Positions 27,277 through 36,941 of a DNA stretch of 64,000 nucleotides are shown here, piece after piece. Each line of letters begins with the position of its first letter. Within the stretch, counting starts at the first letter, position 1. This stretch comes from CAIRTM01 sp963723235 (GTDB taxonomy: Bacteria > Desulfobacterota > WTBG01 > CAIYCZ01 > CAIRTM01): the NCBI GenBank assembly GCA_963723235.1, contig CAVRPV010000011.1:62001-126000 (forward strand), in the 5' to 3' direction. The notes beneath the pieces were generated by a model. That model did no database searches and was not told the DNA's origin. It saw only the letters and a program-made list of their open reading frames with translations. The position numbers were made by a program, and so were the translations under genes.

Positions 27277-28133
27277 CTTTGCTGCAACTGCTCACTGTTA
27301 CCAGAGACTATTTCCGCGAAAGGGGTATTGAATCAGCGCGGCTTGATGCCGAGCTGCTGATTGGCCACTGTCTGGGGCTTGACCGCGTCGGGCTGTACCT
27401 GGACTACGACCGCCCCCTGATTGAGCAGGAGTTGCTGGCCTGTGGCGAGCTGGTCCGGAGGCGTGCTGCGCATGAACCGGTTGCCTATATTACGGGCCAG
27501 CGCGATTTCTGGACGCTTACACTGGAAATTGGCACGGGTGTGCTGATTCCCCGGCCAGAAACCGAAGTGCTGGTCGAGCACGCGCTCAGATTTTTGGCTG
27601 CATTGGACGTTGCTCGACCTCGTGTGCTTGATATCGGTACCGGCAGCGGCGCGATTGCGCTGGCCCTGGCAGCGGAAATGCCGCAGGCTGATATTGTTGC
27701 GCTGGATGCATCCGCTCAGGCGGTGACCTGCGCCCGTGCTAATGCCGAACGCCTGGGTTTCTCCGAACGGGTGCGCGTGGTGCAGGCGCAGTTTCCGGAA
27801 ATCTGCGCGCAGGATGCGGAACGCTATGATCTGATCGTTTCAAACCCGCCCTATATCGCAACCGGTGATATTGAGCAGCTGGCGCCTGATATCAGGGATT
27901 ATGAGCCGCGCGCAGCCCTTGACGGCGGCGCGGACGGTCTTGAGGTGTATCGCCGCTGGATTCCTCAATGTGCCCCTCTGCTGGTTGAAGGCGGTGCGCT
28001 GATGCTTGAAATCGGGCATGATCAGGGGTCGGCCGTTAGCGGACTGCTTGCAGCCGCCGGGCACTTTTGCGCTCTTGACGTCGTGCGCGATTATGCTCGC
28101 CTTGATCGCGTTGTCCTGTGCCGCAGGGTTTAA
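27273..28133 (+). CDS. prmC: release factor glutamine methyltransferase (PrmC/HemK)
   Basis: PrmC methylates the glutamine of the GGQ motif in RF1/RF2. The 286-residue protein has an N-terminal helical domain (about residues 1-75) and a SAM-dependent domain with VLDIGTGSGAIALALA (motif I). The substrate-binding NPPY motif is at residues 191-194 (LIVSNPPYIATGD). The start is a TTG overlapping the prfA stop (TTGA), chosen because the protein then begins at the family-typical position. A dispersed repeat starts two bases after its stop. Confidence 0.95.
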   Translation: MTLLQLLTVTRDYFRERGIESARLDAELLIGHCLGLDRVGLYLDYDRPLIEQELLACGELVRRRAAHEPVAYITGQRDFWTLTLEIGTGVLIPRPETEVLVEHALRFLAALDVARPRVLDIGTGSGAIALALAAEMPQADIVALDASAQAVTCARANAERLGFSERVRVVQAQFPEICAQDAERYDLIVSNPPYIATGDIEQLAPDIRDYEPRAALDGGADGLEVYRRWIPQCAPLLVEGGALMLEIGHDQGSAVSGLLAAAGHFCALDVVRDYARLDRVVLCRRV

Positions 28134-28134
28134 T

Positions 28135-28283
28135 AGCAGGCTGTTGAAAAACGTACATCTGCTGCGGTGTGCGCATCATCCACTGCGGCGCATGAAAAAG
28201 TACGCCTCATTCCTCATGATAGTGCGCGCCTTGCACCTGCGCATTTTTGAACAGCCTGTATAAAAAGATTTTTTCAACACCCT
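28135..28283 (+). repeat. dispersed repeat element, copy 2
   Basis: Same family as copy 1: it begins AGCAGGCTGTTGAAAAAC, shares CATCTGCTGCGGTG and GCCTCATTCCTCATGA internally, and ends GAACAGCCTG then TTTTTTCAACACCCT. It abuts the prmC stop codon. It lacks the TGCCTGCAAGCAGG segment of copy 1. Confidence 0.85.
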
Positions 28284-28325
28284 GTCAGAGCATTTTTCTT
28301 TTTTCTGTAGTCTCTTTTTTACACC

Positions 28326-28412
28326 CATTTCGAAGGAGTAGAGCGACTGAGAAATCTTTATTTTTGTATAAATAAAACGTCAAGATCTCTCCCTTCGGTC
28401 GAGATGACAGAC
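28326..28412. repeat. imperfect palindromic element (CATTTCGA...CGAGATGACA type)
   Basis: CATTTCGAAGGAGTAGAGCG and GAGAAATCT on the left are matched by an inverted right arm, AAGATCTCTCCCTTCGGTCG then AGATGACA, about 50 bases away. Sequences of this form are familiar as dispersed intergenic palindromes in many bacterial genomes. An outer inverted pair, AGAGCATTT near 28287 and AAATGCTCT near 28440, may mark the element's borders. Confidence 0.55.
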
Positions 28413-28459
28413 AGATAAAAATGGCTATATCTTTTTGTGAAATGCTCTAATATAAAAAA

Positions 28460-28485
28460 AGCCCCTGAACACAGGGGCTTTTTTG
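28460..28485. terminator. bidirectional rho-independent terminator
   Basis: An 8-bp perfect stem AGCCCCTG/CAGGGGCT (28460-28467 with 28472-28479) has a 4-base loop, a T-run on the right and an A-run on the left. It serves the minus-strand pilY1 operon and plus-strand transcripts from prmC. Confidence 0.85.
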
Positions 28486-28508
28486 CTGCACGTTGCCGGG
28501 GCTACGGC

Positions 28509-31500
28509 TTAATAATAGCCGTCATCCAGCCAGTATTCCGGGCCTGTCTTGATTTTAATGGCCGGATCAACATCGACTTCAAGAATCTCACCGGTACTTT
28601 TCTGTACATACACTTTGCCGCCGGCCTGCCGCCCACTGTGAATGCTTAAGCTGGAGGCAAGACCATCACCCAGGCTGATAACATCCATTACCGGCGCCTT
28701 CGCCCGTGTCTTCCTGAAAGACCTTCCTGAAGAACGCGGTGCCGGTTTCATAATAGACGGCAAACAGACGGCTTGTGCCGCCGAATCCGCAAGGGTCGAC
28801 GCTGGGGGTGAAGGTCGGCATCAGCAGGAGCCGCCCAGAACGGCCCCCTTGTTGACTACCCGCTCAGACGGGGCCCCCGCTCGTTTCCAGCAGACGCCGG
28901 TACCAGCCCTGGTAGACATTGCGCCGAGCCTCGGTCACCAGGTCGTCGAAGGTTATCGTGCCGCCGGGCCTTCAACATCGGAGCGGCCGTACACCGTGTA
29001 TTCATCAGCGTCAAAAAGATCGTTGAACGGATCAGCAGCCGTGCCCAGCGTGTTGATTTCGCACGCCACAGCCGGGTAATCGTAGTTGCAGGCCGGCAGG
29101 TCGGGGTTAAAGAAGGGATCCTTGATGCCGACGATGTAGTTTTGGTCTGAGCAGTGGATTTGTCGGCCAGAGACAGGTAGCGCCCGGTGCCGAAATACAG
29201 CCAGGCATTGTCTTTCCGGTCAACGCTCAGTGTGCCTGAGGCCGTGATCGGCAGCGGTGATTTAAACAGTTTGGTGATCGTCCATTTCAGATCAGCCGGA
29301 TCGGAGATGTAGACCGGGGCTGTGCCGTCTGCTTCCCAGGCCTTGAACGACGAGTTGTTTTTCTGCGGCACCGTGAGGCGGAACAACTCGGCGGTTCCGT
29401 CATTGTAATTGGCCGCGACATACACGGAATCAACGTTATAGTTCATGTTCTTGTCAAGCGAGACCGGCTCGTTCGCAAAGGCGTTGCCGCCCGGCAGCGT
29501 GAAAATGCTTTTCAGGCCGCCCTGTGCCGTATTGCCGCCGGTTTTCAAGTCAACCACAATCAGGCTGGCGGAGTTCACGCTGTCGCCCGCCATGCTGGTC
29601 GGGCCCGAGCCGATCGCAAGCAGCCATTGTTCGCCCACCTTCATCAGGTTCGGGTAATTGGAGGACATGCCCAGATTGGGGAACGTGCGCTCCCACATAA
29701 AGACCGGAGCCCGGGGGTCGGTTACGTCAATGGCGAAATACGCCGGATACATGGTTGCCTTTTTTGCCGCGACAGAGCTGCTCGCGTTGCAGTTTATTTG
29801 CATGCCGCCCGCAAAGCCGAAGCCGCATACTAGGACCGTGCCCCAGCCGTTGGGGTGCGTCACTGAGGGAGTAAAAATTTTGGCGTCGAAAACGCGCGGC
29901 CGCAGGTCGATGGTGTTGACGTGGGTATAGTCTTTTCGCGCCAGCCATTTCAGGTGCGGCAAGATGTTTTGCGGGATATAGGCCCACAGCTCACTGCCGA
30001 TATCGACATTGCCTGCAGTCGTGTCGCTGTGTGTGGCGAAATATCCCGACACATCATAGGGATTTTTAAATTGGTCGCCGGAATACAGCCAGCCGGTAAA
30101 TGCGTGCAGCATGCCGTCGTTGGAGCCGACAAACACCACGGTTTCACGGTCCCTGTTATTCATATAGTAGTCATAGTAGGACGCGTCGTTGTACAGCAGG
30201 TCATAGTCTCCCAGGGGCTGGGCCATGGAGGTAGGCGTAGAGTGAATGATGTCGCCCAGCTTCCACAGCGTGCCGTCGTTCAGGGTGCGGTTGCGAAGCG
30301 AAACGGTGCCATAATAGGAAGAGTCAGTGTCGGGGTAGCCGGCCGTCCACTTCATCAGATTTACGGCCCGTGCTGTTTCATCAGCTCCCAGGTAGCTCCA
30401 GACAGTATCGTTGCTGACGCCCAGGAAGTTCATGTACTCCATCATGTTCCAAAAATTCATGGCATTGACAAAATTCAGCGTTCGGATTTGCCTCGGTGCC
30501 ATTCCGATATAGGTGTAGATTTTTCTGAACGCCGGGTCGGTTTCAGCCAGCTTTTGGCCGGAAGACCAGATTGCCTTGAGATTCTCCAGCGGTGCGGTCT
30601 CATAGGGTGTCTCCGCTTCCCCGCTGTAGCGTTCGATAACCGTGTCGCCGCTTACCTCGTCAACGTTAAAAACAATCCGATCATCATGATCCGTGTCGAG
30701 CTTCTGGTCGGCAACCGTGTCTTCGCGGATCTGGCCGTGGTCGTCAACCCAGAGCGAGTGCAGGTAGCCGGTCCATTTGACATCACCCGTTTTCGTGGCG
30801 GTCGAGGGGTTGAAAATGGCCTGAACAAGAGTGCCCTCGCCCTCGCCCTTGGTCGCGAGAACGGACACTGCCGTGCCGGATCCGGACCGCTGAAGGATCG
30901 CCAGAATCGCGTTCATCAGCTGCTCCTCGAGCTGTGCCCCGTTTTTGGCCTCAAAATACGTGTCCGGTATGTCGTTGCTGTCCTTGTCCCACTCAGCCGT
31001 CAGATCAGGCCGATTGTTGCCGTTGTTGTCTACGAAGCCGCCGTTGATCGCGGTTTGCTTCAGCAGCGTCCGGGCGGTCTCGTTGTTGCCCAGAGCGTAG
31101 ACCACGTACAGAATAATGTTTTGCGTGCCTTTGAGCTCATCCTTTCCCACGGTTTTGCTGCGCAAATCGGTCGTGCGCATGTACAGGGCCACGTCGCGGG
31201 CATAGCTAATGCCGTCGCTGGGAAAGTACTCAACACCCGCCCCGGAGTAATTCTGAAGGTAGGCCGGGATTCGCCTGTCCTTGGTTGACATGCCGTCCGT
31301 CAGCAGAAGGCAGAAGGCCTGGGCGCATTGCTCCTTAACATCAGTGTTCGTTTTGGAATAATAGGGGTCACGGGTGTTGTTGAACGGCCCTATGGCACTG
31401 CTTGGATATCCGCTGACTTCGGCGTCCTGCTGCTTGAAGTACTGGGTGACGGCATAGAGCACTTCGGAAAGCGGGGTATTGGTATCAAACGGCTGGTTTT

Positions 31501-32965
31501 TCATGGTGGTGGTCATGCTGGTCATGTTTGAGCCGATCGGGTAGTTGATTGTACCCTTGCCAGCGGTAAGAGAGTCTCCCGAGAGAAACCACGCGTTGCC
31601 CCACATGGCGCGGTCGCCCACTTTCTGAAAAACGCCGGCCAGCTCTCCGTCGGGCCCGAATTCATCATATTCCGCGACCGGGTCCTTCTCAACCTCGATT
31701 TTAAAGGTGCCAAGCGTTGCGCCCGACCAGCTGTCTGTCGCCCGAACAACAAGTGAGCCGTTGCTGATGAAGTACCAGGCGTCTGACCAGGGAGACATGC
31801 CCGAACCGGAATGGTATCGCCGAAAATCACCGCCGGGGCTTGTGTTGCCAGTTATGCCGATCTGGGTCGCGTTGCCGCCGCCGGTGCGGCTGGTTGAAAG
31901 CCCGCCCACTACCGCTTTGCGCAAAATATCGCCGCGGCGCATGCACAGGAAATTGAGAAAGTTGCCGTCCCACGCACCGGCCGTATCGCGCACGAATTTA
32001 TTGCTGCCGTAGCTGTAGCGCGCGTCTGCTGTCGAAATAGCCGTAATAGGTGGTCACCGTGCAGGGTTCGTACTCAATGACCAGGCGCGGCGCCAGGGTG
32101 GCATTGCTGTCAAAGGACTCGGCCACGCGGCCGCCGGCCTCGGTTCCCGCGTTTATCTTGAAAAACATCGCGTTGCCCGCCGCCCACCCGGGCCGGTTGA
32201 TCAGCTCCTGCACAACCGTCTTGAGATCGGGCGTCTGGTATTTTGATCCGGTCGTCCACGCGGTTCCCGGTACGCTCCAGGTAACGGATGCGGCCGTGTT
32301 GGTCCGGCTGGAGATATTGTAATTAGCGTTGCCGATCGTTGCCGGGTTGTCGGCGGCCTGGGCCGTGATCGTGAGCGTCAGCGCGGCTTTCTGGAACGTG
32401 TTCGAGCCGCCATTGGCGCGCGCGGTGAATTCGATATAGGCATTGCTGACCACCACCGGCACGCCGTCAACCTGTTTCGGTACGGTTACATCGGTGAAGC
32501 GCATGCCTGCTATGACGGCTTGATTGCAGGCACAGGCCTTGTTGCAGCTGGTGCCGCCGTAATAGTCATCATCCCTGCCAAGGTCAAGGTCGAGCAGGGT
32601 GCGCGCGTTGACGCCGTTGCACAGGACGATCTGGCCGGTGTTTTTCTGCTCGTTGCCGTCATCAAAGCTGGCTGTTAACCCGGCCGGAAAATCCGCCGCA
32701 TACTTTCCCGTCATACGACCTTGGCGATTGTTTTTTGGTTGGGCCAGTCTTCGACGTCATCGCCGTAGGCCGGAAAGTTCATGCTGCCGGAATTGTCCAG
32801 TACGATCATGATGCGGGGAGCGACCGAGCCGGTTTGAAAAAGGGGATAACTCGTGTATTCGGCCATGCTGGGCTCCTGGGCCCGGGTCGCGGCGGCGGTG
32901 AAGACCAGCAGCGCTGTCAGCGTGCAGGCGCCCGCCATGCGGGCGAATCTGAGTATAGGTGCCAT
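28509..32965 (-). pseudogene. pilY1: type IV pilus tip adhesin/assembly protein PilY1, frameshifted
   Basis: A signal peptide (to about residue 30, ending AAATRAQ) is followed by a VWA-like start with the MIDAS motif RIMIVLDNSGSMNFP. The central region has a Ca-binding-like loop (DNNGNNRPD, then DKDSNDIPD). The C-terminal beta-propeller has VFVGSNDGMLHAFTG, AYIPQNILPHLKWL and LYFGTGRYLSLADK, and near the end DVISLGDGLASSLSIHSGRQ. PilY1 caps type IV pili and acts in adhesion and assembly. The gene is broken near 32712 and 32015 (one-base shifts) and several times between 29140 and 28760, so the last 250 codons are scrambled. It is the last gene of the minor-pilin operon; full length would be near 1480 residues, typical for the family. 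Confidence 0.88.
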
Positions 32966-33011
32966 AACAGTAACCCTCTCTAAAAAAAAATTAAAGGCTC
33001 CGGCCCGAAGC

Positions 33012-33408
33012 TTACTGCGGCGGTTCCGGTTTCTTGGTCGCCAGGTTCATTTGCGTGTCTGTTGGCCTGTCATCAAAGTAATGCTCAACGGTCACGCTGA
33101 TCGCCTCGGGGGGGCCGCCTTTTGCCTGCCTCCGGTACTGTATCCGTGGCCTCGCACGGAATTTTGAGGGCCGCCAATGTCGTTGTCTCGCCGTTTTCAT
33201 CATAGAAGCGCGTCAGCTTCGTGACCAGCATGTAGCGGTCTACAAAGTTCGCAAAGCCGTGGCCTTCAAACATCAGCGCGTTGGGGCCCTTGCGGTCAAT
33301 AATCGCGGGGCCCTCTTCGCGGGACTCTGCCTGCGCGCGCGGCGCCGCAATCGCCAGGATGCAGCCGCAGAGCGCGACAATCAGCAGTGAGCATACGTTT
33401 TTTTTCAT
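33012..33408 (-). pseudogene. small secreted protein in the pilus operon, frameshifted at a G7 tract
   Basis: The start MKKNVCSLLIVALCGCILAI (ATG 33408, six bases after AGGAGG) is a signal peptide. The mature part reads GPNALMFEGHGFANFVDRYM and then LVTKLTRFYDENGETTTLAA. At a run of seven Gs (33108-33114) the frame changes; the other frame continues KGGPPEAISVTVEHYFDDRP and ends at 33012. About 130 residues in total. The family is not recognised; its position between pilX and pilY1 suggests a periplasmic pilus accessory. Confidence 0.5.
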
Positions 33409-33548
33409 GGTCATCCTCCTGTTGCGCGCGCGGCGTTCGCCAAGTCGCGCGCTGGTTGTAAAACACGCCGGATATCGTGCTTCTTTCGTGTGAGTGCCGC
33501 CCTGCTTGCAGCATGGTGCAGCGCAGCGTTTCCTGTCCGTTGGCGCGC

Positions 33549-34337
33549 TCAGGGGATTGCCGCTATTTCATGAGCCGGAATCCGAGGGCCTGGCGTGACG
33601 GGCTCCTGTCGAAAATCGCCGCTTGAAAGCCGGGCGCGCGCATCAATGTTATAGGTGATAATGGCTATCTGGGACCCGATGCCCAGGTCCTTGGATCCGA
33701 ACTCGGCTCCGCCGCCGGCCATGGTTTCCGAGCGTATCTTGTCAATATCAATATCGGCAAGCACGACCTGCTCTCCGTCCTGCATGCGTACAAGCCGGAG
33801 GTCGGTCCACAGGTCTAAATCCTTGGTGCCGATATCTGCGTCAAGCGCTTTGCATTGAGAAGCGGTCATGTCTTGCGGGCAGGGCAGTTCGTCAACATCC
33901 TGCTCATCAACCTGCCAGACCTTGAACGCCTTGCCTGCAACGGTTTTTGAAACGCTGTCTTCGTCTTCCTTAAGGAATTCCGTGTCAATCAGGCGAAACG
34001 CGAAGGTGTAGTCATCTATATCTTTAAAAATTGCCGGGTTGCCGTCGGGATCAACGGTATCATAGGGAGTAGAGACGCTGGTTCCGCCGGAACCAATGGT
34101 TGTTTCAGCGCCAAGGCCACGGTCCCATATCGCCTGAATCAGCAGTTCGCCGGCAATGGTATGCGAGGCCTGCGAGCGGTAAAACGTCTCAACATACTGC
34201 TGCTCGCCGGATGCGATTTCAATGTCGGTCGTGGTGGTCATCATGGAGGCAATGCCGATCATGGAAAGCAGGGCCATCATGAACATGGCCAGTACCAGGA
34301 TCATGCCGTTTTGATTGTTGTGCATAATTATTCGCAT
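33549..34337 (-). CDS. pilX: PilX-type minor pilin / pilus assembly protein
   Basis: This 262-residue protein has an N-terminal hydrophobic helix with the PilX pattern NQNGMILVLAMFMMALLSMI then TTTTDIEIASGEQQYVETFY (compare G-x-x-L-V-x-A in PilX). The rest is a polar extracytoplasmic domain with CPQDMTASQC. PilX-like pilins help prime pilus assembly. An AGGAAA site lies before the ATG at 34337; an ATG four codons later is also possible. It starts 21 bases after pilV. Confidence 0.8.
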   Translation of the reverse strand: MRIIMHNNQNGMILVLAMFMMALLSMIGIASMMTTTTDIEIASGEQQYVETFYRSQASHTIAGELLIQAIWDRGLGAETTIGSGGTSVSTPYDTVDPDGNPAIFKDIDDYTFAFRLIDTEFLKEDEDSVSKTVAGKAFKVWQVDEQDVDELPCPQDMTASQCKALDADIGTKDLDLWTDLRLVRMQDGEQVVLADIDIDKIRSETMAGGGAEFGSKDLGIGSQIAIITYNIDARARLSSGDFRQEPVTPGPRIPAHEIAAIP

Positions 34338-34357
34338 AGGGTATTTTCCTGTTTGGG

Positions 34358-34915
34358 TCAGTTCCAGCGCAAAGAACGGACATAGGCGATACGTACCGTG
34401 CGCTTCTGGGCTTTGCTCGCTTTAACGTGTTGCGGTGCCACCTCCAGTTCAATCATGGCAAGGTTCGGCAGGGGATAGCCCTGCGTCACGCGCTGGCGCA
34501 CCGTATGGGGCTTATTGTCTTCATTGTCAACATACGACCATTCACAGGTTTCTCCGCCATATTCGCACATGTTGGCTTCTGCAAATATCGGGTCGACCGT
34601 TACATTGTTCGTGGTGTCTGCCTGAACCGGCAAGCGTATAAGAGTTTCGGCCTGATGAGTAATGGCATTAACCCGCATGGTCCTCTGTTCGCTGAAGGTT
34701 GACTGTGAAATTGATTGGGTCTGCATGCCGCCGATAGCAAGCAGGCCCACAGCAAAGACCACGACCGCCACTAAGACTTCCACGATCGTAAAACCGGCCT
34801 GATGAACGTGCGCTGAGAGTATGTGTGTGGGCTGGAGCATGGCGCATGCCGGGCAGGCATGTGTGCTGTTGACATCCCCGGTTCGCGCATACTTTGTTGT
34901 TTCGCGCCTGTTCAT
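34358..34915 (-). CDS. pilV: type IV pilus minor pilin PilV
   Basis: The prepilin signature is HQAGFTIVEVLVAVVVFAVG, with cleavage after the Gly before FTIVE and the conserved Glu at +5. GMQTQSISQ follows and the C-terminal domain holds two nearby Cys (CEYGGETCEW). Total length is about 185 residues from ATG 34915. The leader before the cleavage site would be about 31 residues, long for a prepilin; a later in-frame ATG at 34870 gives 16 residues but has no ribosome-binding site. Third gene of the operon. Confidence 0.85.
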   Translation of the reverse strand: MNRRETTKYARTGDVNSTHACPACAMLQPTHILSAHVHQAGFTIVEVLVAVVVFAVGLLAIGGMQTQSISQSTFSEQRTMRVNAITHQAETLIRLPVQADTTNNVTVDPIFAEANMCEYGGETCEWSYVDNEDNKPHTVRQRVTQGYPLPNLAMIELEVAPQHVKASKAQKRTVRIAYVRSLRWN

Positions 34916-34979
34916 GGTGTACCCCTGTGTATGTCCGTTTGTCATGGCGCACTATCGGGCCATGTCGTGGTGCATGAGT

Positions 34980-35762
34980 TTAAAAGCCAGGGTATGGATT
35001 CATACCGATATTTCTTGATTTAACTTCGAAAACAACCAGCTTGCGCCGATAGATGTCATTAAACGGCCCCCATCCATCAGCTCGATCGCCGACGATATTC
35101 GGAGTCAGTTCGGCATTGCCGGATGCGGGCATATATACGTCCGTGTTGCGGTATTTGTTTGAACGGTACGACTGTCTCATCAACAGCGATACAATCACCG
35201 AGGTGATCCGTGCACGATCAAGGGTGGTTGGCGCTGTGGTGGCGCGCATATTATCAATAATGTAGCACAGCTCAAGCGCTTCAACATTTTCAGCAATCGG
35301 CTGCAGGCCGCCGCATGTGCCACTATCAGAGCACCATTCGCGGCTCAGGCGGCAGGTTGTGCCTTCCGGGCACAGGCCGTCATCAACTGTTTCCCCGTCG
35401 TCCGTTGTCAGTGCGAAACGGGTGATTTCCACTTTGGCGGGGTTGCCGTTGCAGGCTATGTCCATTGAAAAACTCGCTTCGGCAACATCGGCCTGATTGA
35501 AGCCGGTAAGGGCATAGGTTGACGGGTCATAACCGGCCATTTTAAGGTCGCGCGCCAGGAAAAACTGCGCGGCCCGGGCCTCCTGCACCATGTTTACTTT
35601 AGATTCGGTTTGCAGGTAGGCTTCCTGCTGGAATGTAAACGTATTATAAATGCCCGCAATGACAATAATGAACATTCCGAGTGCTACCATTAACTCAACG
35701 AGGGTCATGCCCTTTTCGTTGCCGACCATGTTTTTATCGCAGGGTTGTCTGTTGTTCTTCAT
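34980..35762 (-). CDS. pilW: type IV pilus minor pilin PilW
   Basis: The prepilin signature NEKGMTLVELMVALGMFIIV places cleavage before MTLVE with Glu at +5. The roughly 240-residue mature domain has ARAAQFFLARDLKMAGYDP, a PilW hallmark, and a Cys-rich stretch (CPEGTTCRLSREWCSDSGTC). The ATG at 35762 overlaps the fimT stop (ATGA), so coupling supports this start over the longer ORF from 35786. The gene is 260 residues. Confidence 0.88.
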   Translation of the reverse strand: MKNNRQPCDKNMVGNEKGMTLVELMVALGMFIIVIAGIYNTFTFQQEAYLQTESKVNMVQEARAAQFFLARDLKMAGYDPSTYALTGFNQADVAEASFSMDIACNGNPAKVEITRFALTTDDGETVDDGLCPEGTTCRLSREWCSDSGTCGGLQPIAENVEALELCYIIDNMRATTAPTTLDRARITSVIVSLLMRQSYRSNKYRNTDVYMPASGNAELTPNIVGDRADGWGPFNDIYRRKLVVFEVKSRNIGMNPYPGF

Positions 35763-36289
35763 CGTGTCCAACCGTTGCCCCTCCATCGTAGCAGTGCTAC
35801 AGCACCAGCGACATTCACCGTAACTGCGTAGGCATCTCCGCGATTATTGGTAAAATAGACCGCACCGTTCACAGTGCCCGCCCCGAACTCAGCCATCCCC
35901 CTGGAGGTGAACGTAAAATTGTTCTGATTGAAACTGATACCATCAGTGGGCATGCTTGCGCCGTTAACACCTGTTGTTGCAGTGCCCCTGCCGAACCCCA
36001 CGCCGCTGCCGTATCTGTCCGGGAAAGATCCTCCGAGCGGAAACCTGCGACCGTCTATTACACAGAAGCCTTTATCCGGATCGAAAGAGACTGTCACATC
36101 GCGTTTGTCCTTGATTGCAAGGCTGCGGGCATAGCGCAGTTGCGAGGTGCAGTCGCGCACGGCTGCCTTTATACGGTATGTCGGCAGCCCGTTCACAAGG
36201 TTGGGCGCGGTAACCATGGCCATAATACTAATGACCGCGATTACAATCATTAATTCAAGGAGTGTAAATCCCTTTGGGTTTTTTAGCAT
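35759..36289 (-). CDS. fimT: FimT/GspH-type minor pilin
   Basis: MLKNPKGFTLLELMIVIAVI is a textbook prepilin peptide: short basic leader, cleavage after Gly7, Glu at +5. RYARSLAIKDKRDVTVSF and GFCVIDGRRFPLG are FimT/GspH-like. GGAG lies eight bases before ATG 36289; an ORF extending to 36400 is not pilin-like. It is first in the operon fimT-pilW-pilV-pilX-small gene-pilY1. The 320 bases upstream hold the divergent promoters with the MoaD-like gene. Confidence 0.87.
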   Translation of the reverse strand: MLKNPKGFTLLELMIVIAVISIMAMVTAPNLVNGLPTYRIKAAVRDCTSQLRYARSLAIKDKRDVTVSFDPDKGFCVIDGRRFPLGGSFPDRYGSGVGFGRGTATTGVNGASMPTDGISFNQNNFTFTSRGMAEFGAGTVNGAVYFTNNRGDAYAVTVNVAGAVALLRWRGNGWTR

Positions 36290-36530
36290 ACGCAAATCTC
36301 CATAATTGTAGAAAATAAGCACAAAGCATGCCGACGGACTTTGTTGTGCTATTGATTTGAAATAGCTATATTTTTTTGTTTTTACAGGCAGGCTCACCAT
36401 CTTTTTTATGTTAAATAATTTAATAGAAGTGTAAAAATACTTTATATTTTTTACATGTCGACAAGCACGGTTTTTTTTGATTCCGGCGTGCGCGCAAACC
36501 CGCAGGGTGGAATTGTTGGAGTGGAATTGT

Positions 36531-36559
36531 TTGACAACGAATGCACATGTGGATATAAT
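36531..36559 (+). promoter_or_regulatory. consensus sigma70 promoter of the MoaD-like gene
   Basis: A perfect TTGACA (36531-36536), a 17-base spacer and a perfect TATAAT (36554-36559) lie 50 bases before the start codon. It is the best promoter match I find in the window. Confidence 0.8.
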
Positions 36560-36608
36560 TTAGTATCATTTTATTATCAGTTTCTTAACCTGTACTGGAG
36601 TTGAGGTC

Positions 36609-36941
36609 ATGTCGGTTATTAAGGTCAGCTGCAAGTATTTTACCACTGTTCTGAGTGCGACAAAAAAGGATGGCGAGATTGTTGAATTTCAGGCAGGCAA
36701 AACCGTTCAGGAATTTCTTGATTTTATGAGCGCAAAATATGGAGACGGCTTTTCACGGAATATTTATGCGGAAGGAACGATGCGGGGCGAGAAATTTCGC
36801 ACGCCAAATATTTATTTGAATAAACGCCGTATTCAGTGGGTGCAGGATTTCCCCAAGGGGGTGCAGACCATCGTGGGTGACGGCGATGAGTTCTGGTTCG
36901 GGTTGATTGTGGGCGGCGGCTGTCTTTTAACCGGCTGTTGA
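36609..36941 (+). CDS. MoaD/ThiS-like beta-grasp protein with extended C-terminus
   Basis: This 110-residue protein begins MSVIKVSCKYFTTVLSATKK. The beta-grasp elements are visible: KTVQEFLDFMSAKYG, NIYLNKRRIQWVQ, and the final strand DGDEFWFGLIVGGG. MoaD and ThiS end in Gly-Gly, which carries sulfur for molybdopterin or thiazole. Here the Gly run (residues 102-104) is followed by CLLTGC. Those six residues and the stop come from the dispersed repeat starting at 36929. In tungsten aldehyde oxidoreductase loci a MoaD-like protein accompanies the ferredoxin and FAD subunits, as here. Without processing the tail may block adenylation. Confidence 0.75.
   Translation: MSVIKVSCKYFTTVLSATKKDGEIVEFQAGKTVQEFLDFMSAKYGDGFSRNIYAEGTMRGEKFRTPNIYLNKRRIQWVQDFPKGVQTIVGDGDEFWFGLIVGGGCLLTGC

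Noticed and set aside
32705..32720. In-frame TGA near the PilY1 N-terminus as a selenocysteine codon
   Set aside because: The residues after the TGA in the same frame soon hit another stop and are not PilY1-like, while the other frame is; it is a frameshift.
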